From positions 1-20,898 of the forward strand of contig CAZOPF010000095.1 in the NCBI GenBank assembly GCA_964581605.1: a stretch of 20,898 nt of DNA, given 5' to 3'. The first letter of the stretch is position 1; each line of letters opens with the position of its first letter. The notes under the pieces were generated by a model, which was not told the origin of the DNA, ran no database searches, and saw only the letters and a program-made list of their open reading frames with translations. The position numbers were made by a program, and so were the translations under genes. This stretch comes from CAADGU01 sp964581605. Lineage in GTDB: Bacteria > Chloroflexota > Anaerolineae > Promineifilales > Promineifilaceae. Positions 1 through 7,159 of the stretch are shown here, piece by piece.

Positions 1-50
1 GCAGTGAGCGGTGAGCGGTGAGCAGTGAGCAGTGAGCAGTAAACGGTGAG
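1..50. repeat. Heptamer tandem repeat (AGCAGTG/AGCGGTG)
   Basis: Consecutive 7-base units of the form AGCRGTG followed by AACGGTG fill the left edge of the window. The same unit family recurs at 9318-9374 and 14451-14515, both directly after stop codons. The pattern resembles the short tandemly repeated repetitive (STRR) heptamers known from cyanobacteria. The gene it would follow lies outside the window. Confidence 0.75.
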
Positions 51-71
51 TAGTTTTCAATTCCTAAGTAA

Positions 72-199
72 GGCATGGTTCAGAAATCCAAGAAATCAGC
101 CCGGCACTTTGTAGGATGATTTTGCAAATCGTCCAGAGAACGATTTGCAAAATCGTTCCACAATTTGTAAAGGACAACTCCCGCTTTATGAACCATGCC
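72..199. repeat. Nested palindromic element (MITE/REP-like)
   Basis: An outer inverted repeat GGCATGGTTCA (72-82) / TGAACCATGCC (189-199) encloses an inner hairpin with 23-base arms at 109-131 and 141-163. The inner arms differ at three positions, two of them G-U wobbles, and carry the core GATTTTGCAAATCG. A related hairpin sits at 14566-14614, so this is probably a dispersed family. It has no coding capacity. Confidence 0.7.
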
Positions 200-247
200 C
201 TAATTCACAATTCTGATAGTGTCACGCAGTTTTCACCATCCCCTTGA

Positions 248-321
248 GACTACAACGGATGGAGAAATAAGCGGATAAATTTCCAGAGAGGAATCCGTTC
301 ATTTCTTAATTTGCTGTAGTC
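248..321. repeat. Imperfect inverted repeat, 74 bp
   Basis: Arms 248-276 and 293-321 both end in GACTACA/TGTAGTC and agree at about 21 of 29 positions. The shared blocks are GACTACA, AGAAAT and CGGAT, and the loop is 16 bases. The element ends 43 bases before the kinase start codon. It could be a miniature mobile element or a structured leader. No gene is seen in 1-364. Confidence 0.5.
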
Positions 322-364
322 ATGGTAAAAACTAATGGCACCAACTAATTCCTGATTCCATCTT

Positions 365-3300
365 ATGGACAAAACGGCCGTAACCACCGAACGAGAACTG
401 GGCCAGATTCAGGCAGCGCGTTATGGGCTGCTGTCCGAAATTGTGCTGCTCATCGCCCAATCTACCAGCCTGCAGCGGCTGTTAACCGGGGTGGTGAACA
501 AGGTCAAATGGGTGCTGGATTTTGAACGCTGCACCCTGGCGCTGGTGAATGAAGATGGGCAAACCTACCGGCTGGAAACGCTGCTGGAAACCCGCCGCCA
601 GGTAGAAAAAGTCAACGAAACGGCCGTGCCCCTCCGCGATGGTTTGCCGGGTGTGGTCATGGGTGGCCGTCAGTTCCGCCTCATCACCGACATCCCCGCC
701 GCCCGCCACGAAATCACCCACTGTACTGACGCCGCCCTGTGGAATAGTTCCCTCGCTTCCATCCTTTCCATTCCCTTGCAGGCCTACGGCCACGTGTTGG
801 GAGCCATCACCTTTGCCAGTGTGCGCCCGGACGCTTACGGCCGTGAAGACATCAAAGTGGCTCAATCCATTGCCACCCACCTGGCCCTGGCCATAGACCG
901 CTGGCAGCAAACCGACAAACTCCAGCAAGTCAACCAGCAGCTTTCCCGCCTGGCCTCCTTCCCCGAACTCAACCCCGACCCCATCATTGAAGCAGACCTG
1001 GCGGGTGGTTACATTCCCTACCTCAACCCGGCAGCGGCGCGGATTTTCCCGGAATGTCGTGAAGAAGGGATGCGCCACCCGCTGTTGACGGGGATTGCGG
1101 ATATTGCCGCTGAGATGCGAACAGTGGGCAAAACGGCCGTCCTGCGCGAAATTGAAATTAGCGGCATCTGGTATCAGCAACTCATCCATCAGGTGCCAGA
1201 TAGCCAGCTTTTGCGCATGTACATTCTGGACATCACCGAACGCAAACGGGCGGAAACGGCCGTAAAGCGCCAAAACGCTTATCTGGCGGCGCTGCACGAT
1301 ACCACCCTGGGGCTGATCGGCCGTCTGGAACTGCATGAACTGTTGCAAGCTATCGTTAACCGCGCCGCCGCTTTGCTGGATACCTCACACGGCTTCGTCT
1401 TTCTGGTGGAGCCGGATGGCCTGGAAATGGAGCAAAAAGTGGGCGCGGGCATTTTTGCTGAAACCATCGGCTATCGCCTGAAAATGGGTGAAGGCGTCTC
1501 CGGCAAAGTGTGGCAAACGGGCCAGCCGGTGGTGGTGGATGATTATGATGTGTGGTACGGCCGTTCCCCTGGTTTTCGTAGCCACGTCGTCAGCGCCGTC
1601 ATGTCCGTGCCCCTCATCTCCGGCAGCCAGGTGGTGGGGGCCATTGGCCTGGCCTATAACCGGGAGTCGCAGCGCCGTTTTGCCCAGACAGAGATAGAGT
1701 TGCTCGGCCGTTTTGCCGAACTGGCGGCCATCGCCCTGGATAATGCCCGGCTCTATGCGGATGCTCAGGAAGCCCGCGCCGCCGCCGAAGCCGCCAACGA
1801 AGCCAAAAGCGCCTTCCTGGCCACCATGAGCCACGAAATTCGCACCCCCATGAACGCCATCATCGGCATGACTAGCCTGTTGTTGGATACCCCGCTCACG
1901 GCCGAACAGCGCGATTACACCGAAACCGTGCGCCACAGCAGCGACGCCCTGCTCACCATCATCAATGACATCCTCGACTTCTCCAAAATTGAGGCCGGTA
2001 AGCTAGAACTGGAAAGCCAACCTTTTGATTTGCGCGACTGTCTGGAAAGTGCCCTTGATCTGGTGGCGCCTCGCGCCTCCGAAAAGAAGCTCGATCTGGC
2101 CTACCTGATTGACCAGAACACGCCCGAAGCGGTCATCGGTGACATCACCCGGCTGCGCCAGATATTGGTCAACCTCCTCAGCAACGCCGTCAAATTTACG
2201 GAAGTGGGCGAAGTGGTGATCACGGTGAGCGGCGAACCCATTTCCATCAGCCGCATTCGGTTTGATTTTGAATTTCCTTCTAACACCCTTATTTACCAAC
2301 TTCATTTTGCCGTGCGCGATACGGGCATTGGCATTCCCCAGGAGCGTATGAACCGGCTGTTCCAATCGTTCAGCCAGGTGGACGCCTCTACCACGCGGCG
2401 CTATGGTGGCACGGGGTTGGGGCTGGCCATCAGCAAGCGGCTGGCGGAGATGATGGGCGGCGAGATGTGGGTGGAGAGTGAGGAAGGCATGGGCACGACC
2501 TTCCACTTTACCATTCAGGCCGCCCCCGGCCCAACCCCACGCCGCGCTTATTTGCATGAAATAGAGCCGCAGTTGAATGGCAAACGGCTGTTGATTGTGG
2601 ACGACAATGAGACGAACCGGCTGATTTTGCAGCGACAGGCGGAAACATGGCATATGGTGCCTCGTGTTTGTGCCACACCACAGGAGGCGCTGACCTGGAT
2701 TCGCCAGGGTGAACCATTTGATGCGGCTATCCTGGATTGGCATTTGCCGCAGATGGATGGGGTGATGCTGGCCGCGGAGATTCGCCAATCGGCCGTTGGG
2801 CAGCGATTGCCGTTGGTGATGCTCAGTTCGTTGGGGTCACGGCCGTCGGGCGCAGCCGATGTTGGTTTTGCCGCTTACCTCACCAAGCCCATCAAACCAT
2901 CCCAATTGTTTGACGTGCTGGTGAACCTCTTTACCGGCCAACCCACGCGGGTGCACCGGCCCGAAATTCGGGAGAAATCGCTCTTTGATCCGGAAATGGG
3001 GGAACGATGGCCACTGCGTCTATTGCTGGCCGAAGATAATACCACGAACCAAAAGCTGGCTTTACGCCTGCTGGAACGGCTCGGCTACCGCGCCGACCTG
3101 GCCGCCAATGGCCTGGAAGTGTTGGATGCCCTGAAACGGCAAGAGTACGACGTGATTTTGATGGACATGCAAATGCCGGAGATGGATGGCCTGGAGACAA
3201 CCCGGCGGATTCGTGGTCTAAAGCTGTCAGGTTTCAGACAGCCGCGCATCATTGCCATGACGGCCAATGCCATGCAAGGCGACCGGGAAATTTGCCTGGC

Positions 3301-3907
3301 GGCGGGCATGGATGATTACGTCAGCAAGCCGATCCGCGTGGAGGAGTTGATTGGGGCGCTGCGGCGGAGCGGGGAAGTAGGGGAGCAGAGGAGCAAGGGA
3401 GCAGGGGAGCAGAGGAGCAAGGGAGCAGGGGAGCAGGGGGGCAGGGGAGCAGAGGAGCAGGGGAGCAGGGGAGCAGAGGAGCAGGGGGGCAGGGGAGCAG
3501 AGGAGCAGGGGAGCAGGGGAGCAGAGGAGAGTTCTCCCCCGCTCCTCCGCCCTTCCGCCCCTCTGCTGGATCAGGGGGCGATTGACAACCTGCGCCAGAT
3601 GGTGGGCGGGGAACCGGCATATCTGGCGGAGTTGATTGATAGTTTTCTGGAAGATGCGCCGGTGCTGCTGGCGAATATGGAAAAGGCGGTGGTGGCTGGG
3701 GATACGGCCGCTTTACGCTTGCACGCGCACAGCTTGAAGTCAAATGCGGCCGATTTTGGGGCCACTGAATTAGCCGAGTTGTGTAAACAGTTGGAGATGG
3801 CGGGGAAAAATGGGGAGATGGCGGGTACGGCCGTGCTGCTCGCCCAGGCCCAAACTATTTACCCGGCCTTTGCTGCTGCTCTGACCGAACTGCGTCAGGC
3901 AAGTTGA
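365..3907 (+). CDS. Soluble hybrid sensor histidine kinase (GAF-PAS-GAF-HisKA-HATPase-REC-REC-Hpt)
   Basis: Autophosphorylating sensor kinase with a complete internal phosphorelay, 1180 residues. Approximate order: GAF 30-180; degenerate PAS-like 200-295 ending in ITERKRAE; GAF 320-465; HisKA with SHEIRTPMN (phospho-His 490); HATPase with N box LLSNAVKFTE (Asn607) and DTGIGIP from Asp652; receiver 1 with Asp791 (ILDWHLPQMDG); receiver 2 with Asp934 (LMDMQMPEMDG) and switch Lys in SKP; a low-complexity linker about 1003-1060; Hpt with HSLKS (phospho-His 1122). No membrane segment is visible, so the kinase is probably cytosolic and senses a small ligand or redox state through its GAF domains. 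There is no DNA-binding output; the Hpt would pass phosphate to a separate regulator. The linker is translated from an 8-bp tandem repeat. A nucleotidyltransferase-fold gene starts 12 bases downstream. The ATG at 365 has no clear Shine-Dalgarno. Confidence 0.93.
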   Translation: MDKTAVTTERELGQIQAARYGLLSEIVLLIAQSTSLQRLLTGVVNKVKWVLDFERCTLALVNEDGQTYRLETLLETRRQVEKVNETAVPLRDGLPGVVMGGRQFRLITDIPAARHEITHCTDAALWNSSLASILSIPLQAYGHVLGAITFASVRPDAYGREDIKVAQSIATHLALAIDRWQQTDKLQQVNQQLSRLASFPELNPDPIIEADLAGGYIPYLNPAAARIFPECREEGMRHPLLTGIADIAAEMRTVGKTAVLREIEISGIWYQQLIHQVPDSQLLRMYILDITERKRAETAVKRQNAYLAALHDTTLGLIGRLELHELLQAIVNRAAALLDTSHGFVFLVEPDGLEMEQKVGAGIFAETIGYRLKMGEGVSGKVWQTGQPVVVDDYDVWYGRSPGFRSHVVSAVMSVPLISGSQVVGAIGLAYNRESQRRFAQTEIELLGRFAELAAIALDNARLYADAQEARAAAEAANEAKSAFLATMSHEIRTPMNAIIGMTSLLLDTPLTAEQRDYTETVRHSSDALLTIINDILDFSKIEAGKLELESQPFDLRDCLESALDLVAPRASEKKLDLAYLIDQNTPEAVIGDITRLRQILVNLLSNAVKFTEVGEVVITVSGEPISISRIRFDFEFPSNTLIYQLHFAVRDTGIGIPQERMNRLFQSFSQVDASTTRRYGGTGLGLAISKRLAEMMGGEMWVESEEGMGTTFHFTIQAAPGPTPRRAYLHEIEPQLNGKRLLIVDDNETNRLILQRQAETWHMVPRVCATPQEALTWIRQGEPFDAAILDWHLPQMDGVMLAAEIRQSAVGQRLPLVMLSSLGSRPSGAADVGFAAYLTKPIKPSQLFDVLVNLFTGQPTRVHRPEIREKSLFDPEMGERWPLRLLLAEDNTTNQKLALRLLERLGYRADLAANGLEVLDALKRQEYDVILMDMQMPEMDGLETTRRIRGLKLSGFRQPRIIAMTANAMQGDREICLAAGMDDYVSKPIRVEELIGALRRSGEVGEQRSKGAGEQRSKGAGEQGGRGAEEQGSRGAEEQGGRGAEEQGSRGAEESSPPLLRPSAPLLDQGAIDNLRQMVGGEPAYLAELIDSFLEDAPVLLANMEKAVVAGDTAALRLHAHSLKSNAADFGATELAELCKQLEMAGKNGEMAGTAVLLAQAQTIYPAFAAALTELRQAS
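3380..3523 (+). repeat. Octamer tandem repeat inside the kinase gene (18 units)
   Basis: Eighteen contiguous 8-base units of GGGGAGCA, GAGGAGCA, AGGGAGCA or GGGGGGCA, plus a partial unit to 3531. Because 3 x 8 = 24, the translation is an 8-residue repeat (GEQRSKGA, EEQGSRGA). Eighteen units keep the downstream Hpt domain in frame; any change not divisible by three units would not. A complementary pyrimidine-rich arm follows at about 3535-3560, giving the same tandem-repeat-plus-complement design as the intergenic repeats here. Units 6-9 (3421-3447) contain four runs of at least three G with short loops, a possible G-quadruplex on the coding strand. Confidence 0.9.
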
Positions 3908-3919
3908 AGGGGGCTGATC

Positions 3920-4477
3920 GTGCATCTATCTTACGCGCAACTGCCTCGCCGTCGAGTGAATGAGATGAATCTTCAAGAGGTTTTCCGTTTTGTTTCGCCA
4001 CAGGTGCGGGAAGCTGCCGTCAAAGCGGCCGCCCAACTTCAACAGCTTGGCATCCGGTATGCTTTAGCTGGTGGCCTGGCCGTTGGCGCACATGGGTTTG
4101 TGCGGGCGACCATAGATGTGGATTTTTTGGTGGGGGAAGAAGCGTTTGAACACCATGGGGCGATTGTCACCTTCAAAGCGGGTGTGCCCATTGAAGTGGA
4201 GGGTATCCGCATTGATTACCTGTCGCCCATTGCGTTGGGGCCGCAGTTGGAGGAGACGCTGGATCACCCACTCACCAGTGAAGGATTGGCCGTCGTGCCG
4301 GTTGAGGTACTAATTTATATGAAACTGGCGGCCAAACGGCGTAAGGATTTGCTGGATGTCGTAGAGATAATCAAAGCCGGTGCTGATTTGCTGTTAGTAC
4401 GTGGTTATCTCAAACAATATGCCGCCGATTTGCTGCCTCAGTTTGAAGAATTGGTCAATGAGGCATCCGCCGCGTAG
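3920..4477 (+). CDS. Nucleotidyltransferase-fold protein (AbiEii/MNT-like), function unknown
   Basis: 185-residue protein with the minimal nucleotidyltransferase signature: Gly51-Gly52 in YALAGGLAVGAHG, then Asp66 and Asp68 in RATIDVDFLV, and Asp99 in IRIDYLSP as a likely third acidic residue. Enzymes of this fold move NMPs onto proteins, RNA or small molecules; members include AbiEii-type toxins and MNT antitoxins. No HEPN or AbiEi-like partner is adjacent. The GTG start at 3920 follows AAGGGGG at good spacing; an ATG at 3965 (residue 16) is the alternative. The gene is 12 bases after the hybrid kinase stop and probably translated in the same operon. Its TAG stop lies inside the palindromic repeat at 4473-4543, so the C-terminus may have been trimmed or reset by repeat insertion. 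Substrate unknown. Confidence 0.75.
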   Translation: MHLSYAQLPRRRVNEMNLQEVFRFVSPQVREAAVKAAAQLQQLGIRYALAGGLAVGAHGFVRATIDVDFLVGEEAFEHHGAIVTFKAGVPIEVEGIRIDYLSPIALGPQLEETLDHPLTSEGLAVVPVEVLIYMKLAAKRRKDLLDVVEIIKAGADLLLVRGYLKQYAADLLPQFEELVNEASAA

Positions 4478-4543
4478 GGGCAGGCCTTGTGCCTGCCCGA
4501 AAGGGTGACCGCAAGTGGGGCGACCACAAGGGTCGCTCCTACG
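4473..4543. repeat. Compound palindromic repeat (cruciform-like)
   Basis: The outer arms CGTAGG / CCTACG enclose two hairpins: GGGCAGGC (4478-4485) with GCCTGCCC (4491-4498), and GGGGCGACC (4517-4525) with GGTCGCTCC (4531-4539), each with a 5-base loop (CTTGT, ACAAG). The loops are reverse complements of each other. The left end supplies the stop codon of the upstream nucleotidyltransferase-fold gene. Its design matches dispersed REP/MITE-type elements. Confidence 0.75.
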
Positions 4544-4563
4544 ACGTGCCAAAGGGCTATCTT

Positions 4564-6009
4564 ATGAGCGAAATGAACGGCCGTATCCTCATCGTAGATG
4601 ACAACCGCATGAACCGGTTAAAACTGTCCCGTTATTTAGAGCAGGAACAGTGTACGACGACGGCCGTAGAAAACGGCCGTGACGCGCTGCACATCCTCCA
4701 CCAGGAGCCGTTTGATCTGGTGCTGCTGGACATCATCATGCCGGAGATGGACGGCTTTGAGGTGTTGGCGTGGATGAAACGGGATGTGCATTTGCGCGAT
4801 ATTCCGGTGATCGTTATCTCCGCACTGGACGAGATTGACAGTGTGGTGCGCTGCATTGAGATGGGGGCGGAGGATTACCTGCCCAAGCCGTTTAATCCCG
4901 TGCTGTTGCAAGCCCGCCTGAACGCCTGTCTGCAAAAGAAAAAGCTGCGCGACCTGGAACGCTCTTACTTGCAGCAGGAGATGATGCTGCGCCAGAGTGA
5001 AAAGCTGGCGACGCTGGGCAAACTGAGCGCCGGTATGGCCCATGAGCTGAACAATCCGGCGGCGGCGGCACAGCGGGGGGCGGAACAGTTGAAAACGGCC
5101 GTGACTCAAATCCAACATGCGCACCAACAACTGCACCAACACCAGCTAACGGCCGAACAACTATCTCGCCTCGTGCAGCTAGACCAATTGGCGCAGGCCC
5201 GCGCCGCCCACCCACCAGAACTGGATGCGCTGACGCGCAGTGACCGGGAAGTGGCAATTGAGGAGTGGCTGGACGGCCGTGCCGTGCCTAACCCCTGGGA
5301 AATTGCCCCCACGCTGGTGAACCTGGGGCTGGATGCGGCGGAATTGGGCGAGATGTGCGGCGTGTTCACGGCCGTGACGCTCCCCCCCTTGCTCGCCTGG
5401 CTGCACGGCAGCTACACCATCTACAGCCTGCTGGCCGAAATCCACGAAGGCGCCGGGCGCATCACCGCTATCGTCAAAGCACTCAAATCGTATGTCTACC
5501 TGGATCAGGCCCCGGTGCAGGCAGTGGATGTGCATGAAGGGCTGGACAATACTCTGGTGATGCTGCGCAGCAAACTGAAACAGGGCGTTATTGTTCACCG
5601 CTATTACCAGCCAGACCTGCCGCGTATTGAAGCCTATGGCAGCGAACTAAACCAGGTGTGGACAAACATCATAGACAACGCCATTGGCGCGATGAACGGT
5701 CAGGGTGAAATCAGCCTGCGCACTTACCAGGGGGGCGAGTGGATTGTCGTCGAAATTTGCGACAACGGCCCCGGCATTCCGCCCGAAGTGCAAGACAAAA
5801 TCTTCGACCCGTTCTTCACCACCAAAGCCCCCGGCGAAGGCACCGGTCTGGGGCTGAACATCAGCCACAACATCATCGTGCAAAAACACAAAGGCAAAAT
5901 GACGGTGGATTCCCACCCCGGCCGTACCTGTTTCCAGATTACATTACCCCTCCGCCTGAACGAACCTGGTAAGGGCGGGACAGGCAGGCCACCTGTTTAC
6001 ATTTTGTAA
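4564..6009 (+). CDS. Receiver-histidine kinase (REC-HisKA-like-HATPase)
   Basis: 481-residue signalling protein. An N-terminal receiver (about residues 5-125) has the acidic pair in LIVDDN, phospho-acceptor Asp56 in LLDIIMPEMDG and switch Lys in LPKPF. A coiled segment leads to a dimerization helix with phospho-His160 in GMAHELNNPAAAA. About 190 residues then separate it from the ATPase, longer than usual, before the N box with Asn372 (TNIIDNAIGAM), DNGPGIPPE from Asp400 and GEGTGLGLNIS. This kinase is of the ELNNP type, steered by its own receiver, which may accept phosphate from the Hpt of the hybrid kinase two genes upstream (inference from neighbourhood). The ATG at 4564 is preferred; the frame stays open back to a GTG at 4489, but that stretch is the palindromic repeat. 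The last residues (GRPPVYIL) read into another hairpin. Confidence 0.9.
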   Translation: MSEMNGRILIVDDNRMNRLKLSRYLEQEQCTTTAVENGRDALHILHQEPFDLVLLDIIMPEMDGFEVLAWMKRDVHLRDIPVIVISALDEIDSVVRCIEMGAEDYLPKPFNPVLLQARLNACLQKKKLRDLERSYLQQEMMLRQSEKLATLGKLSAGMAHELNNPAAAAQRGAEQLKTAVTQIQHAHQQLHQHQLTAEQLSRLVQLDQLAQARAAHPPELDALTRSDREVAIEEWLDGRAVPNPWEIAPTLVNLGLDAAELGEMCGVFTAVTLPPLLAWLHGSYTIYSLLAEIHEGAGRITAIVKALKSYVYLDQAPVQAVDVHEGLDNTLVMLRSKLKQGVIVHRYYQPDLPRIEAYGSELNQVWTNIIDNAIGAMNGQGEISLRTYQGGEWIVVEICDNGPGIPPEVQDKIFDPFFTTKAPGEGTGLGLNISHNIIVQKHKGKMTVDSHPGRTCFQITLPLRLNEPGKGGTGRPPVYIL

Positions 6010-6013
6010 ACAG
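5993..6013. terminator. Hairpin at the stop codon of the second kinase
   Basis: CTGTTTAC (5993-6000), a 5-base loop, then GTAAACAG (6006-6013) form a perfect 8-bp stem that contains the TAA stop at 6007-6009. No T-run follows, so it is either a weak terminator or another stop-proximal repeat. Confidence 0.4.
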
Positions 6014-6093
6014 TTCAAATAGAGGAAGTGTTGTCAACGGGTGCGGAACGGCCGTAGTTTTGCCAGGGGCAGCTTGTGCCAGGTGCCCATAGA

Positions 6094-6627
6094 TTATTCA
6101 TCCTCTTCCAGCCCCACCGCCATCAGATAGCCCCGCGCCCGTTCGGTGAGCGGGTAGCGGTTGACGAGCTTCCAGAAGCGGGGGCCGTGGTTGGCTTCTT
6201 TCAGGTGAGCCAGTTCGTGCATGACTACGTAGTCGCGTACCCAGGTGGGCATGGTTGCCAGCCGGTGACTGATGCGGATGGTGCCCTGGGAAGGGGTGCA
6301 ACTGCCAAAACGGTCGTTTTGGTTCGTCACATAACGGATGGAGTGCCAGCGCAGACGGCCGTGAAAATACCGCTTGTTCAACATCTGTGCCACCCGCTCT
6401 AAATCCGTATCCGTCTGGGGCAGGTTGCGCTTCTCCACCCTTTTCGCCAGCCGTTTTTGCAGGTTAGCGATTATCGGTTGCAACTCCGCATCCGTCATCG
6501 TCTGCGGCGCCCGCACCAGCAGCACGCCTCCTTTCAACTCCGCGCTCACCGTGCGCCGCCGTCTATCACTACGCACAATCTCTACCGGCCAATCTGTAAC
6601 GGCCGTCTGCCTGTCATCATCGTTCAT
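6094..6627 (-). CDS. YgjP-type (DUF45) zinc metallopeptidase-like protein
   Basis: 177-residue cytosolic protein of the YgjP/DUF45 metal-dependent hydrolase family. The HExxH site is His137-Glu138-Leu-Ala-His141 in VVMHELAHLKEANHGPRFW, with His147 in the conserved NHGPRFW as the likely third zinc ligand. The family hallmark (R/W)GSC appears here as RFGSCTPSQGTIRIS (106-120). The N-terminal part has the usual basic beta-strand start (RRRRTVSAELKGG). Length is somewhat shorter than typical members (about 230), mostly at the N-terminus. It is transcribed toward the kinase cluster and convergent with it. The biological substrate of this family is poorly known. Confidence 0.88.
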   Translation of the reverse strand: MNDDDRQTAVTDWPVEIVRSDRRRRTVSAELKGGVLLVRAPQTMTDAELQPIIANLQKRLAKRVEKRNLPQTDTDLERVAQMLNKRYFHGRLRWHSIRYVTNQNDRFGSCTPSQGTIRISHRLATMPTWVRDYVVMHELAHLKEANHGPRFWKLVNRYPLTERARGYLMAVGLEEDE

Positions 6628-6736
6628 GGTAGAGAAGTATAGCCGGTAATCGGTGGCCGGTGGTATTGAGATATTGGATATTGGGATATTGAAGATCGCC
6701 CCACCCCATTACCTCACAGCAATTCGAAATATGACC

Positions 6737-7065
6737 TCAGTCAGGTTCAAGTTCAAGTTGGTCAAACATAAACCTAAGTGCCGAACTCCAATCTGAGAAT
6801 ATCCAGTAGCGCATCAACGCTTCCACATCATTAAAAAATGGTAACTATTCAGACCTGACAGGTTTCTGCCAGAGAAGCGCACCCCGTAATCAACTTAAAA
6901 AACCTGTCAGGTCTTGAGGGGCTGTATAGTTACAAAAAAGATAGCAAAGGCTGCCTGGGCGGCATCATTGACCGCATACTGGACATTTTAACCGGTGCGC
7001 TTGTCGGTCAGCTTCTTGGACTTCAAGCGTTGAATAAATGCATCAAGGGTTAGTTCATGTCTCAT
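6737..7065 (-). pseudogene. Transposase remnant (N- and C-terminal ends only)
   Basis: On the minus strand from an ATG at 7065 the frame reads MRHELTLDAFIQRL, then KLTDKRTG, an in-frame TAA, NVQYAVNDAAQAAFAIFF, and then enters the palindrome. Beyond the palindrome the same strand reads FFNDVEALMRYWIFSDW and RFMFDQLELEPD before a TGA at 6737. The DKRTGxNxQY...DA...AF..FF pattern is that of the N-terminus of a DDE transposase family common in Chloroflexota and cyanobacteria (recalled, not searched). The tail resembles its C-terminus. With the palindrome and one TTTTTT copy removed the two pieces join in frame. Not functional. Confidence 0.6.
6841..6933. repeat. 93-bp palindromic MITE-like element
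   Basis: GTAACTATTCAGACCTGACAGGTTT-like arms: the left arm is 6841-6865 and the right arm 6900-6933. They share GTAACTAT at the ends and GACCTGACAGGTTT / AAACCTGTCAGGTC inside; the right arm carries a few extra bases. Six A residues lie close to both outer ends, a possible target duplication. It interrupts the transposase remnant and so is the younger insertion. Confidence 0.65.
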
Positions 7066-7124
7066 ACACCCAATATTAACTCACTCAATCCATATTTCGA
7101 ATTGCTGCCCCCTCCATCTTCATC

Positions 7125-7153
7125 TTGCTCCCCTCTCCCCCATACGCTAAACT
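7125..7153 (+). promoter_or_regulatory. Candidate sigma-70-type promoter for a leaderless mRNA
   Basis: TTGCTC (7125-7130), a spacer of exactly 17 bases, then TAAACT (7148-7153), and 6 bases later the ATG at 7160. Transcription from such a promoter would begin at or next to the start codon. There is no Shine-Dalgarno before this ATG, which agrees. The same -10-to-ATG layout is known from leaderless genes in Deinococcus and actinobacteria. Not tested. Confidence 0.5.
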
Positions 7154-7159
7154 CTGCCC

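Larger units (their letters stand above)
6717..7107 (-). mobile_element. Internally deleted insertion sequence remnant with 17-bp perfect TIRs
   Basis: The 17-mer CAGCAATTCGAAATATG at 6717-6733 is exactly reverse-complemented at 7091-7107, giving 391 bp between outer ends. Inside, a minus-strand frame starts 26 bases from the right repeat and a stop lies 3 bases from the left repeat, as expected of one transposase gene filling an IS. Most of the transposase is missing. A separate 93-bp palindrome is nested at 6841-6933. No clear target duplication was found next to the inverted repeats. Confidence 0.75.

Noticed and set aside
1..50. Possible CRISPR repeats
   Set aside because: Units are seven bases with no spacers; it is a simple tandem repeat.
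482..1348. Long minus-strand open frame opposite the hybrid kinase
   Set aside because: Shadow of the plus-strand gene, which shows clear GAF/PAS domains; the antisense product is His/Gln-rich without known motifs.
3321..3743. Minus-strand frame rich in PAPLLPC repeats
   Set aside because: It is the antisense reading of the octamer repeat within the kinase gene; the flanks match the receiver and Hpt of the plus strand.
4489..4563. Upstream GTG extension of the second kinase
   Set aside because: This part is the palindromic repeat, and the receiver domain starts normally after ATG 4564.
6934..7056. Plus-strand open reading GCLGGIIDRILDILTGALVG in the IS remnant
   Set aside because: The minus strand fits a transposase N-terminus with a start just inside the terminal repeat, which explains the stretch better.
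6628..7159. tRNA or other structured RNA in the largest gene-free stretch
   Set aside because: No cloverleaf, T-loop motif or CCA end was found; the stretch is explained by the IS remnant and the nested palindrome.
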